Notes: generated by a model not told the origin, from the letters alone. A DNA stretch of 44,750 nucleotides from Streptomyces sp. CBMA29 (GCF_014596445.1 NZ_MECL01000067.1:1-44750), one strand, 5' to 3'. Numbered from the stretch's first letter, positions 8,762-17,652 are shown. Numbers and translations are program-made.

Positions 8762-9520
8762 CTAAGCCCTGGAGCCCCGGTCGTTGACCAGCGTGCCGAT
8801 CTTCTCACCCTTCACGGCCCGCGCGATGTTTCCTTCGGCGAGCAGCTCGAAGACGAGGATCGGCAGCTTGTTGTCCTGGCAGAGGGTGATCGCGGTGAGG
8901 TCGGCGACCCGCAGGTCGCGGGTGATGACCTCGGCGTACTCCAGGGCGTCGAACTTCACCGCGTCCGGGTTCAGCTTGGGGTCGGAGTCGTAGACCCCGT
9001 CGACCCCGTTCTTGCCCATCAGCATGGCCGCCGCGTCGATCTCCAGGGCCCGCTGGGCCGCGGTGGTGTCGGTGGAGAAGTACGGCATGCCCATACCGGC
9101 GCCGAAGATGACGACGCGGCCCTTCTCCAGGTGCCGTACGGCCCGCAGCGGGATGTACGGCTCGGCGACCTGGCCCATGGTGATCGCGGTCTGCACGCGG
9201 GTCTCGACGCCCTCCTTCTCCAGGAAGTCCTGGAGGGCCAGGCAGTTCATGACCGTGCCGAGCATGCCCATGTAGTCCGAGCGGGCCCGGTCCATGCCGC
9301 GCTGCTGGAGTTCGGCGCCGCGGAAGAAGTTGCCGCCGCCGACGACGAGCGCGATCTCGTAGCCGTCCGCGACGACCGCGGCGATCTCGCGGGCGATGGC
9401 GTGCACGACGTCGGGATCGACTCCGAGGCCGCCTCCCCCGGCGAACGCCTCGCCGGACAGTTTCAGCAGATAGCGGCGGTGGGCGGTGGTGTGGTGGGCC
9501 GTATCGGCGCCTTTGTCCAT
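8762..9520 (-). CDS. pyrH: Uridylate kinase (UMP kinase)
   Basis: The 252-residue protein is a bacterial amino-acid-kinase-fold UMP kinase, converting UMP to UDP. It contains LLKLSGEAF near the N-terminus, [10 protein letters not shown] in the phosphate-binding loop, and [15 protein letters not shown] in the nucleotide-binding region. The ATG at 9520 is preceded by AGGAG at a spacing of six; an upstream in-frame GTG would place that ribosome binding site inside the gene. It lies between tsf and frr, and a strong hairpin in its leader may tune transcription from tsf. Confidence 0.95.
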   Translation of the reverse strand: MDKGADTAHHTTAHRRYLLKLSGEAFAGGGGLGVDPDVVHAIAREIAAVVADGYEIALVVGGGNFFRGAELQQRGMDRARSDYMGMLGTVMNCLALQDFLEKEGVETRVQTAITMGQVAEPYIPLRAVRHLEKGRVVIFGAGMGMPYFSTDTTAAQRALEIDAAAMLMGKNGVDGVYDSDPKLNPDAVKFDALEYAEVITRDLRVADLTAITLCQDNKLPILVFELLAEGNIARAVKGEKIGTLVNDRGSRA

Positions 9521-9544
9521 GGAGATCTCCTCGTGCACGTACGA

Positions 9545-9597
9545 AGGAGGCCATTGCCGCGGGTCCTCGTGGGTTCCCAGTACGGCAATGGCCTCCT
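9545..9597 (-). terminator. 15-bp perfect hairpin between tsf and pyrH
   Basis: The arms AGGAGGCCATTGCCG (9545-9559) and CGGCAATGGCCTCCT (9583-9597) are perfectly complementary around a 23-base loop. There is no run of T, as is usual for Streptomyces terminators. It sits 89 bases after the tsf stop and 25 bases before the pyrH start, so it may terminate or attenuate rpsB-tsf transcription before pyrH. Confidence 0.7.
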
Positions 9598-9686
9598 CGT
9601 CACATCTGCGGCCGGTCGGCGGGCGGCCGACCGCGTACGACCCTAGCCGGGCCGTCGGTCATTCGCTGCTTTCGTGTCCAGCGCGA

Positions 9687-10523
9687 TCAGACGCCGACGC
9701 GGAAACGCGCGAAGCGCTTCAGCGTGACGCCGGCCTCGTCCAGCACCTTCTGGACGGTCTTCTTGGAGTCCTTCGCGAAGGCCTGCTCCAGGACGACGTT
9801 CTCCTTGAAGAAGCCGTTCACCCGGCCCTCGACGATGCGCGCCAGGGCGGCCTCGGGCTTGCCCTCCTCGCGGGCCGTGGCCTCGGCGAGGCGACGCTCG
9901 TTCTCGACCGTGTCGGCCGGGATGTCGTCGCGGGACAGTGCGGTCGGCGCGAAGGCGGCGATGTGCTGGGCGACGTCCTTGGCGACCTGCGCGTCGGCCT
10001 TGTCCAGCTCGACCAGGACGCCGACCTGCGGGGGCAGGTCGGGGCTGGTGCGGTGCAGGTAGGAGGTCACGTAGGCGCCGGAGAACTGGGCGAAGCGGTC
10101 GAGCACGATCTTCTCGCCGAGGGTGGCGTTCGCCTCGTCCACGTACGCCTGGACGGTCTGGCCGTCCTTGATCTCGGAGCCGAGCAGCGCCGTGATGTCG
10201 GCCGGCTTGCTGGCGGCGACGTGGGCGGCGATGACGTCGGCCACGGCCACGAACTTGTCGCCCTTGGCGACGAAGTCCGTCTCGCACTTCAGCTCGACGA
10301 GGACACCCTCGGAGTTGTCGGCGGCGATCAGGGAGACGACCGCGCCGTTGGAGGCCGAGCGGCCCTCGCGCTTGGTGACGCCCTTCTGGCCCTTGACCCG
10401 AAGGATCTCGACGGCCTTGTCCAGGTCGCCTTCGGCCTCCACAAGGGCGTTCTTGCAGTCCATCATGCCCGCGGCGGTCAGCTCGCGGAGCTTCTTGACG
10501 TCAGCGGCGGTGAAGTTCGCCAT
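9687..10523 (-). CDS. tsf: Translation elongation factor Ts
   Basis: The 278-residue protein is the guanine nucleotide exchange factor for EF-Tu. The N-terminal signature [31 protein letters not shown] and the core motif [13 protein letters not shown] (split here for length) are both present. The ATG at 10523 gives the length usual for Actinobacteria. It follows rpsB by 173 bases on the same strand, the classical rpsB-tsf pair, with a GC-rich hairpin between them. Confidence 0.95.
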   Translation of the reverse strand: MANFTAADVKKLRELTAAGMMDCKNALVEAEGDLDKAVEILRVKGQKGVTKREGRSASNGAVVSLIAADNSEGVLVELKCETDFVAKGDKFVAVADVIAAHVAASKPADITALLGSEIKDGQTVQAYVDEANATLGEKIVLDRFAQFSGAYVTSYLHRTSPDLPPQVGVLVELDKADAQVAKDVAQHIAAFAPTALSRDDIPADTVENERRLAEATAREEGKPEAALARIVEGRVNGFFKENVVLEQAFAKDSKKTVQKVLDEAGVTLKRFARFRVGV

Positions 10524-10565
10524 GGGTTTACGTCTCTTCCCGAATGGTCGGTGGATCTACGGGTG

Positions 10566-10593
10566 GACGGCGGGGGCATGGGCCCCCGCCGTC
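10566..10593 (-). terminator. 12-bp GC-rich hairpin between rpsB and tsf
   Basis: GACGGCGGGGGC (10566-10577) and GCCCCCGCCGTC (10582-10593) are complementary with a four-base loop and no T-run. The position suggests partial termination that would lower tsf relative to rpsB, or an RNA stabiliser. Confidence 0.65.
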
Positions 10594-10696
10594 GTCACGC
10601 GTGGTTCACGTCGTACGCGTCGTACGCGATACGCGTCCTGCTGCTGTGCGGTTGACCGGTGGCGCCGGTGTGCCGTCGGTACGGGTCGGAACAGGC

Positions 10697-11671
10697 TCAG
10701 ACCTGCTCGGACTCGCCCTCCGTGGCGGCCGGGGCGGCGTCGGCCGGAGCCTCGGCGGTCTCGGCGGCGGCCGGGGTCTCGGCGGCGTCGGCCGGAGCGG
10801 CATCCGCCGGAGCGGCGTCGGCCGGAGCCTCGGTCTCGGCGGCGGGAGCCTCGGCAGCGGCGGCGGGCGCGTCAGCGGCGGGCGCCTCGTCGGCCTTCTT
10901 CTCGCCCTCGAGCAGGTCACGCTCCCACTCGGCGAGCGGCTCGGCGACGCCTTCGGCCTTCTTGTCACCGGTGGCGGCACCGGAGCGGGCGATGAGGCCC
11001 TCGGCGACGGCGTCGGCGATCACACGGGTGAGCAGCGTGACGGAACGGATCGCGTCGTCGTTGCCCGGGATCTTGTAGTCGACCTCGTCGGGGTCGCAGT
11101 TGGTGTCGAGGATCGCGACGACCGGGATGCGGAGCTTGCGCGCCTCACCGACGGCGATGTGCTCCTTCTTGGTGTCGACGATCCAGACGGCGCTCGGCAC
11201 CTTCTGCATCTCGCGGATGCCGCCGAGGGTCTTCTCCAGCTTGTCCTTCTCGCGGGAGAGGACCAGCAGCTCCTTCTTCGTGAGGCCGGACGCGGCCACG
11301 TCGTCGAAGTCGATCTCCTCGAGCTCCTTCAGGCGCTGGAGGCGCTTGTAGACGGTCGAGAAGTTGGTGAGCATGCCGCCCAGCCAGCGCTGGTTGACGT
11401 AGGGCATGCCGACGCGGGAGGCCTGCTCCGCGATGGCTTCCTGCGCCTGCTTCTTGGTGCCGACGAACATGATGGAGCCGCCGTGCGCGACGGTCTCCTT
11501 GACGAACTCGTAGGCGCGGTCGATGTACGACAGCGACTGGAGCAGGTCGATGATGTAGATGCCATTGCGCTCGGTGAAGATGAAGCGCTTCATCTTCGGG
11601 TTCCAGCGACGGGTCTGGTGCCCGAAGTGGACGCCGCTCTCCAGCAGCTCCCGCATCGTGACGACGGCCAT
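10697..11671 (-). CDS. rpsB: 30S ribosomal protein S2
   Basis: The protein is 324 residues. The S2 core is clear: [20 protein letters not shown] at the start, the IYIIDL and [13 protein letters not shown] segments and [19 protein letters not shown]. The last roughly 65 residues are an Ala/Pro/Glu/Asp repeat tail (units like [10 protein letters not shown]), a known feature of Streptomyces S2 that adds length beyond the E. coli protein (241 residues). ATG 11671 is chosen because AAGGAG lies seven bases upstream; the frame is open 89 codons further without homology. A leader of about 165 bases follows a possible promoter at 11840-11845. Confidence 0.95.
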   Translation of the reverse strand: MAVVTMRELLESGVHFGHQTRRWNPKMKRFIFTERNGIYIIDLLQSLSYIDRAYEFVKETVAHGGSIMFVGTKKQAQEAIAEQASRVGMPYVNQRWLGGMLTNFSTVYKRLQRLKELEEIDFDDVAASGLTKKELLVLSREKDKLEKTLGGIREMQKVPSAVWIVDTKKEHIAVGEARKLRIPVVAILDTNCDPDEVDYKIPGNDDAIRSVTLLTRVIADAVAEGLIARSGAATGDKKAEGVAEPLAEWERDLLEGEKKADEAPAADAPAAAAEAPAAETEAPADAAPADAAPADAAETPAAAETAEAPADAAPAATEGESEQV

Positions 11672-11839
11672 GGCCGTACTCCTTGAGGTACTCGGTTGTC
11701 GCGACCACCGGACGGCGGTCGCGCCTGACGTCCCGACGCGCCGTGCCACAAGGGACCGAGGGGCGCGGCCACCGTCCCGGTGAGGGGAGTGGGTGGCGGG
11801 GCGTGCGAAGTCGACCCGGTGACCCGGATCGCCAGAGAA

Positions 11840-11845
11840 AGTGTA
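11840..11845 (-). promoter_or_regulatory. Possible rpsB promoter -10 element
   Basis: TACACT on the minus strand fits the TAnnnT pattern of primary-sigma promoters and would start a leader of about 165 bases before rpsB. I see no good -35 hexamer at 16-18 bases, so this is tentative. Confidence 0.3.
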
Positions 11846-11874
11846 CGGGACCGGCGGAGTGCCAGGCGACACCC

Positions 11875-11908
11875 GAGTTATCCACAGGCCAGGACCATGA
11901 TCATCTTT
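11875..11908 (+). promoter_or_regulatory. Shared 34-bp upstream motif, copy 1
   Basis: The sequence runs GAGTTATCCACAGGC, two variable bases, GGACCA, one variable base, GATCATCTTT. It matches the element at 17653-17686 (opposite strand) at 31 of 34 positions without gaps. It ends 28 bases before the M23-like gene and points towards it. It contains TTATCCACA, which equals an E. coli-type DnaA box, but conservation extends well beyond nine bases. I infer a promoter or operator. Confidence 0.7.
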
Positions 11909-11936
11909 CGGCGCCCGGATCCGGGATGCTCGTGCC

Positions 11937-12551
11937 ATGGCACTTCACATGTGGTTGACGGTGGTGATGACGGCTCTGCTGACGGTCCTCCCGGGCGGCG
12001 CGGGTACGGCGAGCACGGCGGGCGGCGCGGGTTCAGCGGGCGGCGCGGGTACGGCGGGCGCGGGGTGCGCGGGCGCCGGCCCGGACGCGCGCTGCTGGCC
12101 CGTGGCAGGGCCGGGAGTACGGGGGCGGCCGGCGGTTCTGCGCGCCTTCGAGCCGCCCGCGACGCCCTATGCCGCGGGACACCGCGGGGTCGACTTACGC
12201 GCGGGGCCGGGGAGCGTGGTGCGGGCGGCGGCGCCCGGCGAGGTGACCTTCGCGGGAAAGGTGGCGGGCACCGATGTCGTCGTGCTGCGGCTCGACCGCC
12301 CCGACGCGAGCCTGCGCGTCACCTATGAGCCGGTACGGGGCACAGTCGCGGTCGGCACCCGGCTCGCCGCGGGCGAGCCGCTGGGAGTGGTGACCGGCTC
12401 CCCCGTCCACTGCTCACCCGGTTGCCTCCACTGGGGCCTCCTGCGGGGTGATGTCTACCTCGACCCGTTGACCCTGCTGCCGCCCTGGCTGCTGCGCGCG
12501 GGGCCCTCCCGACTGCTGCCGGTGTTCGGGGCGGGGCGGGTCAGCCGGTGA
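11937..12551 (+). CDS. M23-like (LytM-type) secreted protein with a TTA codon
   Basis: The 204-residue product begins with a hydrophobic segment (about residues 5-19) that could be a Sec signal, then a Gly/Ala/Thr-rich low-complexity linker. An M23 fold follows, with the zinc motif HRGVD (His82, Asp86) and a second motif CLHWGL where His165 would be the third ligand. The position two before it, normally a catalytic histidine (HxH), is Cys163. Active M23 enzymes cut peptidoglycan cross-bridges; a changed site could mean an activator role. Leu87 is encoded by TTA (12195-12197), so translation should need the bldA tRNA. No strong ribosome binding site precedes ATG 11937. It is divergent from rpsB and overlaps the end of the TetR gene by 11 bases. 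Confidence 0.75.
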   Translation: MALHMWLTVVMTALLTVLPGGAGTASTAGGAGSAGGAGTAGAGCAGAGPDARCWPVAGPGVRGRPAVLRAFEPPATPYAAGHRGVDLRAGPGSVVRAAAPGEVTFAGKVAGTDVVVLRLDRPDASLRVTYEPVRGTVAVGTRLAAGEPLGVVTGSPVHCSPGCLHWGLLRGDVYLDPLTLLPPWLLRAGPSRLLPVFGAGRVSR

Positions 12552-13122
12552 CGCCGTGCAGGGCCATGGTGACGGCCGACTCGGTGATGTGGACGGGGTC
12601 TTCGGCCGCGCCGAGCTCGATCCGGCGGACCGCGGCGTCGACCACGCCTTGCAGGAGCATGGCGGTCAGGCGGGGCTCGGTGTGACCGAGGGCCGCGAGG
12701 GCGGCGCCGACCATGGTGACCAGACCGCCGTGGGCGGCGCGGATCTTCTCGCGGGCGCCCGCGTCCAGTTCACCGGCGGAGATCGCGACGACGGCGCGGT
12801 GGCGGCGGTCACCGACCAGCGCGAGCTGGCTGCGTACGTAGGCCTCGATCTGGCCCTCGGCGGTGTCGGCGGCCTGCATGGCGGCCTCGACCTCGGCGGC
12901 CCAGACGGGGAAGTCCACGGCGCACAGCTCTTCGACCACCGCGGCGCGGGAGCGGAAGTACTCGTAGACCGAGGAGCGCGCCAGTCCGGTGCGCTCGGCC
13001 AGGGCGGGGAAGGTCAGTGCCTCCGTGCCGCCCTCGGACAGCAGCGAACGCGCGGCGTCCAGCAGGGCCTGGCGCTGCATCGTCCGGTGTTCGGCCACCG
13101 AGGCCGCTCGAATCCTGGGCAT
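12541..13122 (-). CDS. TetR/AcrR family transcriptional regulator
   Basis: The 193-residue protein has an N-terminal TetR helix-turn-helix: LLDAARSLLSEGGTEALTFP, then ALAERTGLARSSVYEYFRSR (residues about 18-57). The C-terminal ligand domain shows no recognisable specificity. The gene appears to have its own promoter that would start transcription at or next to the ATG (see 13129-13156). A direct repeat ACAGTG-TCT-ACAGTG overlaps the -10 and could be an autoregulatory site. It follows whiG by 30 bases and converges with the M23-like gene, overlapping it by 11 bases. Its targets are unknown. Confidence 0.85.
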   Translation of the reverse strand: MPRIRAASVAEHRTMQRQALLDAARSLLSEGGTEALTFPALAERTGLARSSVYEYFRSRAAVVEELCAVDFPVWAAEVEAAMQAADTAEGQIEAYVRSQLALVGDRRHRAVVAISAGELDAGAREKIRAAHGGLVTMVGAALAALGHTEPRLTAMLLQGVVDAAVRRIELGAAEDPVHITESAVTMALHGVTG

Positions 13123-13128
13123 CCCACC

Positions 13129-13156
13129 ACTGTAGACACTGTGCCGCGCCTGTCAC
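13129..13156 (-). promoter_or_regulatory. Promoter of the TetR gene, probably leaderless
   Basis: On the minus strand GTGACA (13156-13151) is separated by 16 bases from TACAGT (13134-13129), which lies six bases before the ATG at 13122. The +1 would therefore be at or beside the start codon. The -35 overlaps the whiG stop codon. ACAGTG occurs twice, three bases apart, across the -10. Confidence 0.55.
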
Positions 13157-13989
13157 CGCCCGACGTCGGCCAGCTTTGCCCGTAGTTGGAGTACGGACTT
13201 GGTGTGGATCTGGCTGACCCGGCTTTCGGTGACGCCGAGTACCTGGCCGATCTCGGCGAGTGTCAGGCCCTCGTAGTAGTAGAGGGTGACGACGGTCTTC
13301 TCCCGTTCGGGAAGGGTGTTGACCGCGCGGGCGAGCAGTCGGCGCAGCTCACGGTCCTCGGCGACCTCGACGGGATTGTCGGCGCCGGTGTCCTCCAGGG
13401 TGTCGCCGAGGCTGAGCCGGTCTCCGCCCTCGCCGCCCGCGTGCAGGAGGTCCTCCAGCGCGACGACGTTGGCCAGGGACAGCGCGCTGAACACCGCGTG
13501 CAGGTCTTCGAGCCCGACGCCCATCTCCGCCGCCACCTCGGGCTCGCTCGGGGTGCGGCGCAGCTTGGCCTCAAGGGTGGCGTAGGCGCGTTCGACGGCG
13601 CGCGCCTTCTGTCGGACGGAGCGCGGAATCCAGTCGAGCGCGCGCAGTTCGTCGATCATGGCGCCGCGGATACGGGTGATCGCGTAGGTCTCGAATTTGA
13701 TCGCGCGTTCCGGGTCGAACTTCTCGATCGCGTCGATGAGTCCGAACACCCCGGAGGAGACGAAGTCGGCCTGCTCGACGTTGGCCGGGAGTCCGACGCT
13801 GACCCGGCCCGCCACGTACTTCACCAGCGGCGAGTAGTGCAGGATCAACTGCTCCCGGAGCCTGGCGTCCCCCGTGGACTTATAGGTCCGCCACAGTGCG
13901 TCGAGCGACGTGGGGGCGGCGGGCCGAGGGGAGGTGCGGGGGGCGGTCGCCGCCGTCGCCCGCTCGGACCCGGGGGTGTACTGGGGCAT
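13153..13989 (-). CDS. whiG: RNA polymerase sigma factor WhiG (sporulation)
   Basis: The 278-residue protein is a FliA-type sigma factor that in Streptomyces commits aerial hyphae to sporulation. Region 2 is seen as [20 protein letters not shown] and [20 protein letters not shown] with [20 protein letters not shown]. Region 4 is [21 protein letters not shown] followed by [20 protein letters not shown]. The N-terminal 30 residues are variable, as in other WhiG proteins. I use ATG 13989, which fits the known WhiG start; the upstream extension has no homology. The 281-base region before it holds two TAnnnT candidates (TATGGT, TACGCT near 14045-14060) but no convincing -35. In S. coelicolor WhiG activity is held in check by RsiG with c-di-GMP; nothing here shows that gene. 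Confidence 0.95.
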   Translation of the reverse strand: MPQYTPGSERATAATAPRTSPRPAAPTSLDALWRTYKSTGDARLREQLILHYSPLVKYVAGRVSVGLPANVEQADFVSSGVFGLIDAIEKFDPERAIKFETYAITRIRGAMIDELRALDWIPRSVRQKARAVERAYATLEAKLRRTPSEPEVAAEMGVGLEDLHAVFSALSLANVVALEDLLHAGGEGGDRLSLGDTLEDTGADNPVEVAEDRELRRLLARAVNTLPEREKTVVTLYYYEGLTLAEIGQVLGVTESRVSQIHTKSVLQLRAKLADVGR

Positions 13990-14270
13990 GTGCCGTTTTG
14001 AGCCGTTCTGCCGAGATGTGGGCGGGAAATCGAGCCTCCGCGAGCGTAGCGTGACCATAGTGTCGCTTATTGCTACATCATCCGTATGGGACATGCGCAG
14101 ATACGTTCCTCTACCGGTGCGCGCTCGCCGGACCGGCTATACCGCCCGGTACGGGGCCCGCGCGGGAGCCCCTCGGGTCATGATGGCGGCGCGCCGGGCC
14201 GCCCACGGCCGGTCCTACGATCGTCCCAGGTCACGGCGTTTTCCTGTCACCTGATGGTGTGTCGATGGTG

Positions 14271-15617
14271 TCAACCCTCCCGACGCGGCGCGCCGTCGTG
14301 CGCGGTACGGACCAACTTCCACCGCCCGTCGTCCCGTTCGACGAAGCCGAGGGCCTGCAATTCGTAGAGCCGTCTCAGCGTGTCGTCGCTGGTGGACCCC
14401 ACGGCGAGGGCGATCTCCCCTTCGCAGGAGTCCCCTTGACCGGGGAGCGCTTCCAGTACGCGGGCCGCCGCCGGGTCGAGCAGATCGCGCGGCAGCACGG
14501 GTCCGCGGCGGGCGGGCGCGAGGTCGGCGCCGATCTCCCCCACCATCTCGATGACTTCGGCCGCGTCGGTCACCACCACGGCGTCCCCGCGCAGCAGTTC
14601 GTGCACCCCTTCCGACAGACCGCTCGTGCAGGGACCGGGCACCCCCATCGTCACCCGCCCCAACTGGGCGGCCCGCCGCGCGGTGACCAGGGAACCGCTG
14701 CGGTAGCGCGCCTCGACCACCACAGTGCCGCGGGTCAGGGCGGCGATCACCCGGTTCCGCAGCACGAATCTGCTGCGGGTGGGGTGGTCGCCCGGCGGCA
14801 GTTCGCCGACGAGCAGGCCGCGTTCGGCGATCTCACCGATCAACCGGGCGTTGCCCGGCGGGTACGGCACATCGACGCCGCTGGCCACCACGCCGATGGT
14901 GGCGCCGCCCGCCCGCAGCGCACCCCGGTGCACCACACCGTCCACCCCGTAGGCGGCTCCCGAGACCACCACCCAGCCCGCCCGCGCCAGTCCCCCGCCG
15001 AGCCGCGCCGCCATGTGGGCGCCGTAGTCGGTGCAGGCCCGTGCGCCGACCACGGCCACCGAGCGCAGCGCCCACAGCCGTAGCGACGGCTGCCCGCGTA
15101 CCCACAGGCCGTACGGGCGCTGCGGCCCGAGGTCGTCCAACTGCCCCGGCCAGTCGGCGTCCTCGGGACAGACGAACCGTCCTCCGGCCCGGCGCGCGGC
15201 CTCCAGATCCACCTCGGGGTCGGCCCGAGCCGACCGCGTCCGGTATCCGTCGGTCCGCCGCGGACTGGCCCCGGGCAGCGCCTCCCCCTCCCGCAGCGCG
15301 CGCAGCACCTCTTCCGCTCCCCTCTCCCGCAGCGCCCGCCCCACCGCCTCGTCCCCGGGATCGGCGATCCGCGTGATCGCCACCCGCGCCAACCGCTCCG
15401 CCTCCGGCACCGCAGCCGCCAGGGCAGGTACCGCCAGCGCGGGTACCGCCAGCGCCGGTGGCCCGACCCCACCTGCCTCGGCGACGACCTGGGAGTCATC
15501 AGCGGCCCGCGAACCCCGGACCGTCGCGCCGCCCCCCTCGGCGGCTGATCCGGTGGCCGTCTCCTCCCCCGTCGGCCGGGCCCCATCGGCGCCCGGCGAC
15601 CCGCTCCGCCGCCGCAT
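14271..15617 (-). CDS. dprA: DNA-processing protein DprA
   Basis: The product is 448 residues. A DprA Rossmann domain is clear: SVAVVGARACTDYG, VVSGAAYGVDGVVHRGAL, FVLRNRVIAALTRGTVVVEA and SGSLVTARRAAQLGR. A C-terminal winged-helix part follows (about residues 390-440). DprA loads RecA onto incoming single-stranded DNA in transformable bacteria; its role in Streptomyces is unsettled. The first 80 residues are low-complexity, including AVPALAVPALA encoded by 15-bp repeats. ATG 15617 is preferred over the adjacent GTG because GGAGG then lies six bases upstream. The start overlaps the comM stop, so the three genes yraN-comM-dprA are coupled. Confidence 0.92.
   Translation of the reverse strand: MRRRSGSPGADGARPTGEETATGSAAEGGGATVRGSRAADDSQVVAEAGGVGPPALAVPALAVPALAAAVPEAERLARVAITRIADPGDEAVGRALRERGAEEVLRALREGEALPGASPRRTDGYRTRSARADPEVDLEAARRAGGRFVCPEDADWPGQLDDLGPQRPYGLWVRGQPSLRLWALRSVAVVGARACTDYGAHMAARLGGGLARAGWVVVSGAAYGVDGVVHRGALRAGGATIGVVASGVDVPYPPGNARLIGEIAERGLLVGELPPGDHPTRSRFVLRNRVIAALTRGTVVVEARYRSGSLVTARRAAQLGRVTMGVPGPCTSGLSEGVHELLRGDAVVVTDAAEVIEMVGEIGADLAPARRGPVLPRDLLDPAAARVLEALPGQGDSCEGEIALAVGSTSDDTLRRLYELQALGFVERDDGRWKLVRTAHDGAPRREG
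15421..15465 (-). repeat. 15-bp tandem repeat in dprA
   Basis: Three adjoining imperfect 15-bp units resembling AGCGCGGGTACCGCC encode repeated AVPAL pentapeptides in the variable N-terminal region of DprA. Copy changes would keep the frame. Confidence 0.6.
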
Positions 15618-17248
15618 CACACTCCTCCCGGTACGGGCACGCCGCGGCTGACGCCGGTCCTGAGATGGAGGGCCTGGAAGACGTCGTCGACATCGGGGCG
15701 GTCGTGGCCCGCGAGGTCGGCGAGGGACCAGGCGACGCGCAGGACGCGGTCCAGGCCGCGCGCGGTGAGCAGGCCGCGTTCCATGTCGCGCTCGGCGGGG
15801 TGCAGGGCGCCGGCGGCGACGTGCCAGCGGGTGCGCATCTCGTGGCCGGGGATCTCGCTGTTCAGCCTCCAGGGGGTGTCCCGGTAGCGGGTCGCGGCGC
15901 GCTCGCGGGCGGCGCGGACCCGGGCGGCGACGGTGGCGGTGGATTCACCCGGGCCCTGGCCGAGGAGGTCGGATCTGCTGACGGATTCGGCTTCGACACG
16001 CAGGTCGACACGGTCCAGCAGGGGCCCGGAGAGCCTGCCCTGATAGCGGCGGACGGCGGTGGGCGAGCAGTCGCAGCCCTCCCCCAGCATCGAGTAGCGC
16101 CCGCAGGGGCAGGGGTTGGCGGCCAGCACCAGCATGAAGCGGGCCGGGAGCCGCATCACGCCCGCCGAGCGGGCGACCACGACATGGCCCGATTCGAGCG
16201 GTTGCCGCAGCGCCTCCAGCGCCCGCACGCTGAATTCCGGAGCCTCGTCCAGAAAAAGCACCCCACGGTGGGCGAGCGAGACCGCGCCCGGTCGGGGCAG
16301 TCCGCTGCCGCCGCCGACCAGCGAGGGCATGGTGGCCGAGTGGTGCGGCGCGCAGTACGGCGGGGCGTCGACCATGGGCCGTCCGGGCGGGAGGATGCCC
16401 GCCACCGAGTGGACGGCGGTGACCTCCAGGGACTCCTGGCGGGTGAGCGGCGGCAGGATGCCGGGCAGCCGCTCGGCGAGCATCGTCTTGCCCGCGCCCG
16501 GCGGGCCCTTCAGATACAGATGGTGTCCGCCCGCGGCGGCGACCTCCAGCGCGGTGCGGGCGGTCCGCTGTCCGGCGACGTCGGCCAGGTCGGGGCCGTG
16601 CCCGGTGAGCGAGGCGTCGCCGAGGCCGCCGGCCAGTCCGGTCCCGACGCCGCCGCCCGGCACGGTCAGCCCGGCGAGCATCGGGTCGGGGCGACCGTCC
16701 GCCCTCGCCGGGTCCGGGTCCTCCTCGGGGGCCAGCTCGTCGTTGAGGAGGGCGACGAGCTGCCGCAGGGTGCGGATGCCGAGGACGGAGACGCCGGGGA
16801 CCAGGGATGCCTCGGCCGTGGTGCGCTCCGGCACCACGACGTGCCGGTATCCGGCGTCGGCCGCCGCCAGGACGGCGGGCAGCACCCCGCGGACCGGGCG
16901 GACCCGTCCGTCGAGTCCCAGTTCGCCGATCATCATGAGGTCGGCGATGGATCCGGGGGCGATGCGGTCGTTGGCGGCGAGGATCGCACACGCCACGGCG
17001 AGATCGAACCCCGAACCGCCTTTGGGCACCGAGGCCGGGCTGAGGCCGACGGTGAGCTTCTTCTGCGGCCAGACCTCGCCGCTGTTCACGATCGCGGCGC
17101 GCACCCGGTCGCGGCTCTCGGTGAGGCTCTTGTCGGGCAGGCCGACCAGGGCGAAGGCCGCCACACCGGGTTCGAGGTCGGCCTGGACCTCGACCACGAC
17201 GCCTTCGACGCCGATCAGCGCGACCGAGCACGTACGGGCGAAGCCCAT
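15617..17248 (-). CDS. comM: ComM/YifB family AAA+ (Mg-chelatase-like) ATPase
   Basis: The 543-residue protein has the ComM layout: an N-terminal Lon-protease-like fold (ALVGLPDKSLTESRDRVRAA), an AAA+ core with Walker A GPPGAGKT (about residue 248) and Walker B VLFLDEAPEF (about 330), the AANPCPCG motif, and a C-terminal Mg-chelatase-like domain. In Vibrio, ComM is a hexameric helicase that drives branch migration during natural transformation; in Actinobacteria the function is untested. ATG 17248 sits better behind the GGGG ribosome binding site than the GTG three bases before. It overlaps the yraN stop and the dprA start. Confidence 0.92.
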   Translation of the reverse strand: MGFARTCSVALIGVEGVVVEVQADLEPGVAAFALVGLPDKSLTESRDRVRAAIVNSGEVWPQKKLTVGLSPASVPKGGSGFDLAVACAILAANDRIAPGSIADLMMIGELGLDGRVRPVRGVLPAVLAAADAGYRHVVVPERTTAEASLVPGVSVLGIRTLRQLVALLNDELAPEEDPDPARADGRPDPMLAGLTVPGGGVGTGLAGGLGDASLTGHGPDLADVAGQRTARTALEVAAAGGHHLYLKGPPGAGKTMLAERLPGILPPLTRQESLEVTAVHSVAGILPPGRPMVDAPPYCAPHHSATMPSLVGGGSGLPRPGAVSLAHRGVLFLDEAPEFSVRALEALRQPLESGHVVVARSAGVMRLPARFMLVLAANPCPCGRYSMLGEGCDCSPTAVRRYQGRLSGPLLDRVDLRVEAESVSRSDLLGQGPGESTATVAARVRAARERAATRYRDTPWRLNSEIPGHEMRTRWHVAAGALHPAERDMERGLLTARGLDRVLRVAWSLADLAGHDRPDVDDVFQALHLRTGVSRGVPVPGGV

Positions 17249-17610
17249 CACGCCACCCCCCGCACATGCTCGACGCGGGCCGCGCCGCGGGCGGGCAGCA
17301 GGACGCCGACCAGGTCGATTCTCACGCCGCCCGGTGGCGCGCCGCCGTGTTCCGCCGCCCAGCGGTCGGCGAGCGACCGCAGTCGGTGGATCTGCCGCGG
17401 CCCGAGCGCCGCCATGGGGTGCTGGAAGCCGCCGTCACGGCGCGTCTTCACCTCGCACACCACCAGGGCGTCCCCCTCGGACGCCAGGATGTCGATCTCC
17501 CCGTCGCGCCCGCACCGCCAATTCCGGTCGAGCACGGTCAGTCCCGCGTCCTCCAGCCTGCGGGCCGCCAGCCCCTCGCCGTACCGCCCCAGCGCACCTC
17601 GTGCGTTCAT
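17248..17610 (-). CDS. yraN: YraN/UPF0102 family endonuclease-like protein
   Basis: The 120-residue protein begins [19 protein letters not shown] and carries the restriction-endonuclease-like motif GEIDIL followed by CEVKTR, typical of the UPF0102 family with a predicted D-ExK nuclease site. ATG 17610 is preceded by GGAGG at a spacing of eight; a GTG at 17628 is possible but would swallow that site. It is the first gene of the yraN-comM-dprA operon and lies behind the shared 34-bp motif. The family often sits near translation or DNA-uptake genes; its biochemical role is not well known. Confidence 0.92.
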   Translation of the reverse strand: MNARGALGRYGEGLAARRLEDAGLTVLDRNWRCGRDGEIDILASEGDALVVCEVKTRRDGGFQHPMAALGPRQIHRLRSLADRWAAEHGGAPPGGVRIDLVGVLLPARGAARVEHVRGVA

Positions 17611-17652
17611 GCGTACCACCTCCGTCACTCACTGTGACAGAGTCCGGCCGCC

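Noticed and set aside
11878..11886. TTATCCACA as a DnaA box and replication origin signal (also at 17675-17683)
   Set aside because: Only one box per site, no dnaA/dnaN/gyrB genes, and the conservation extends over 34 bp; Streptomyces origins carry many clustered TTGTCCACA boxes.
11672..11938. Upstream extension of rpsB (89 codons)
   Set aside because: No S2 homology, and a good ribosome binding site precedes ATG 11671.
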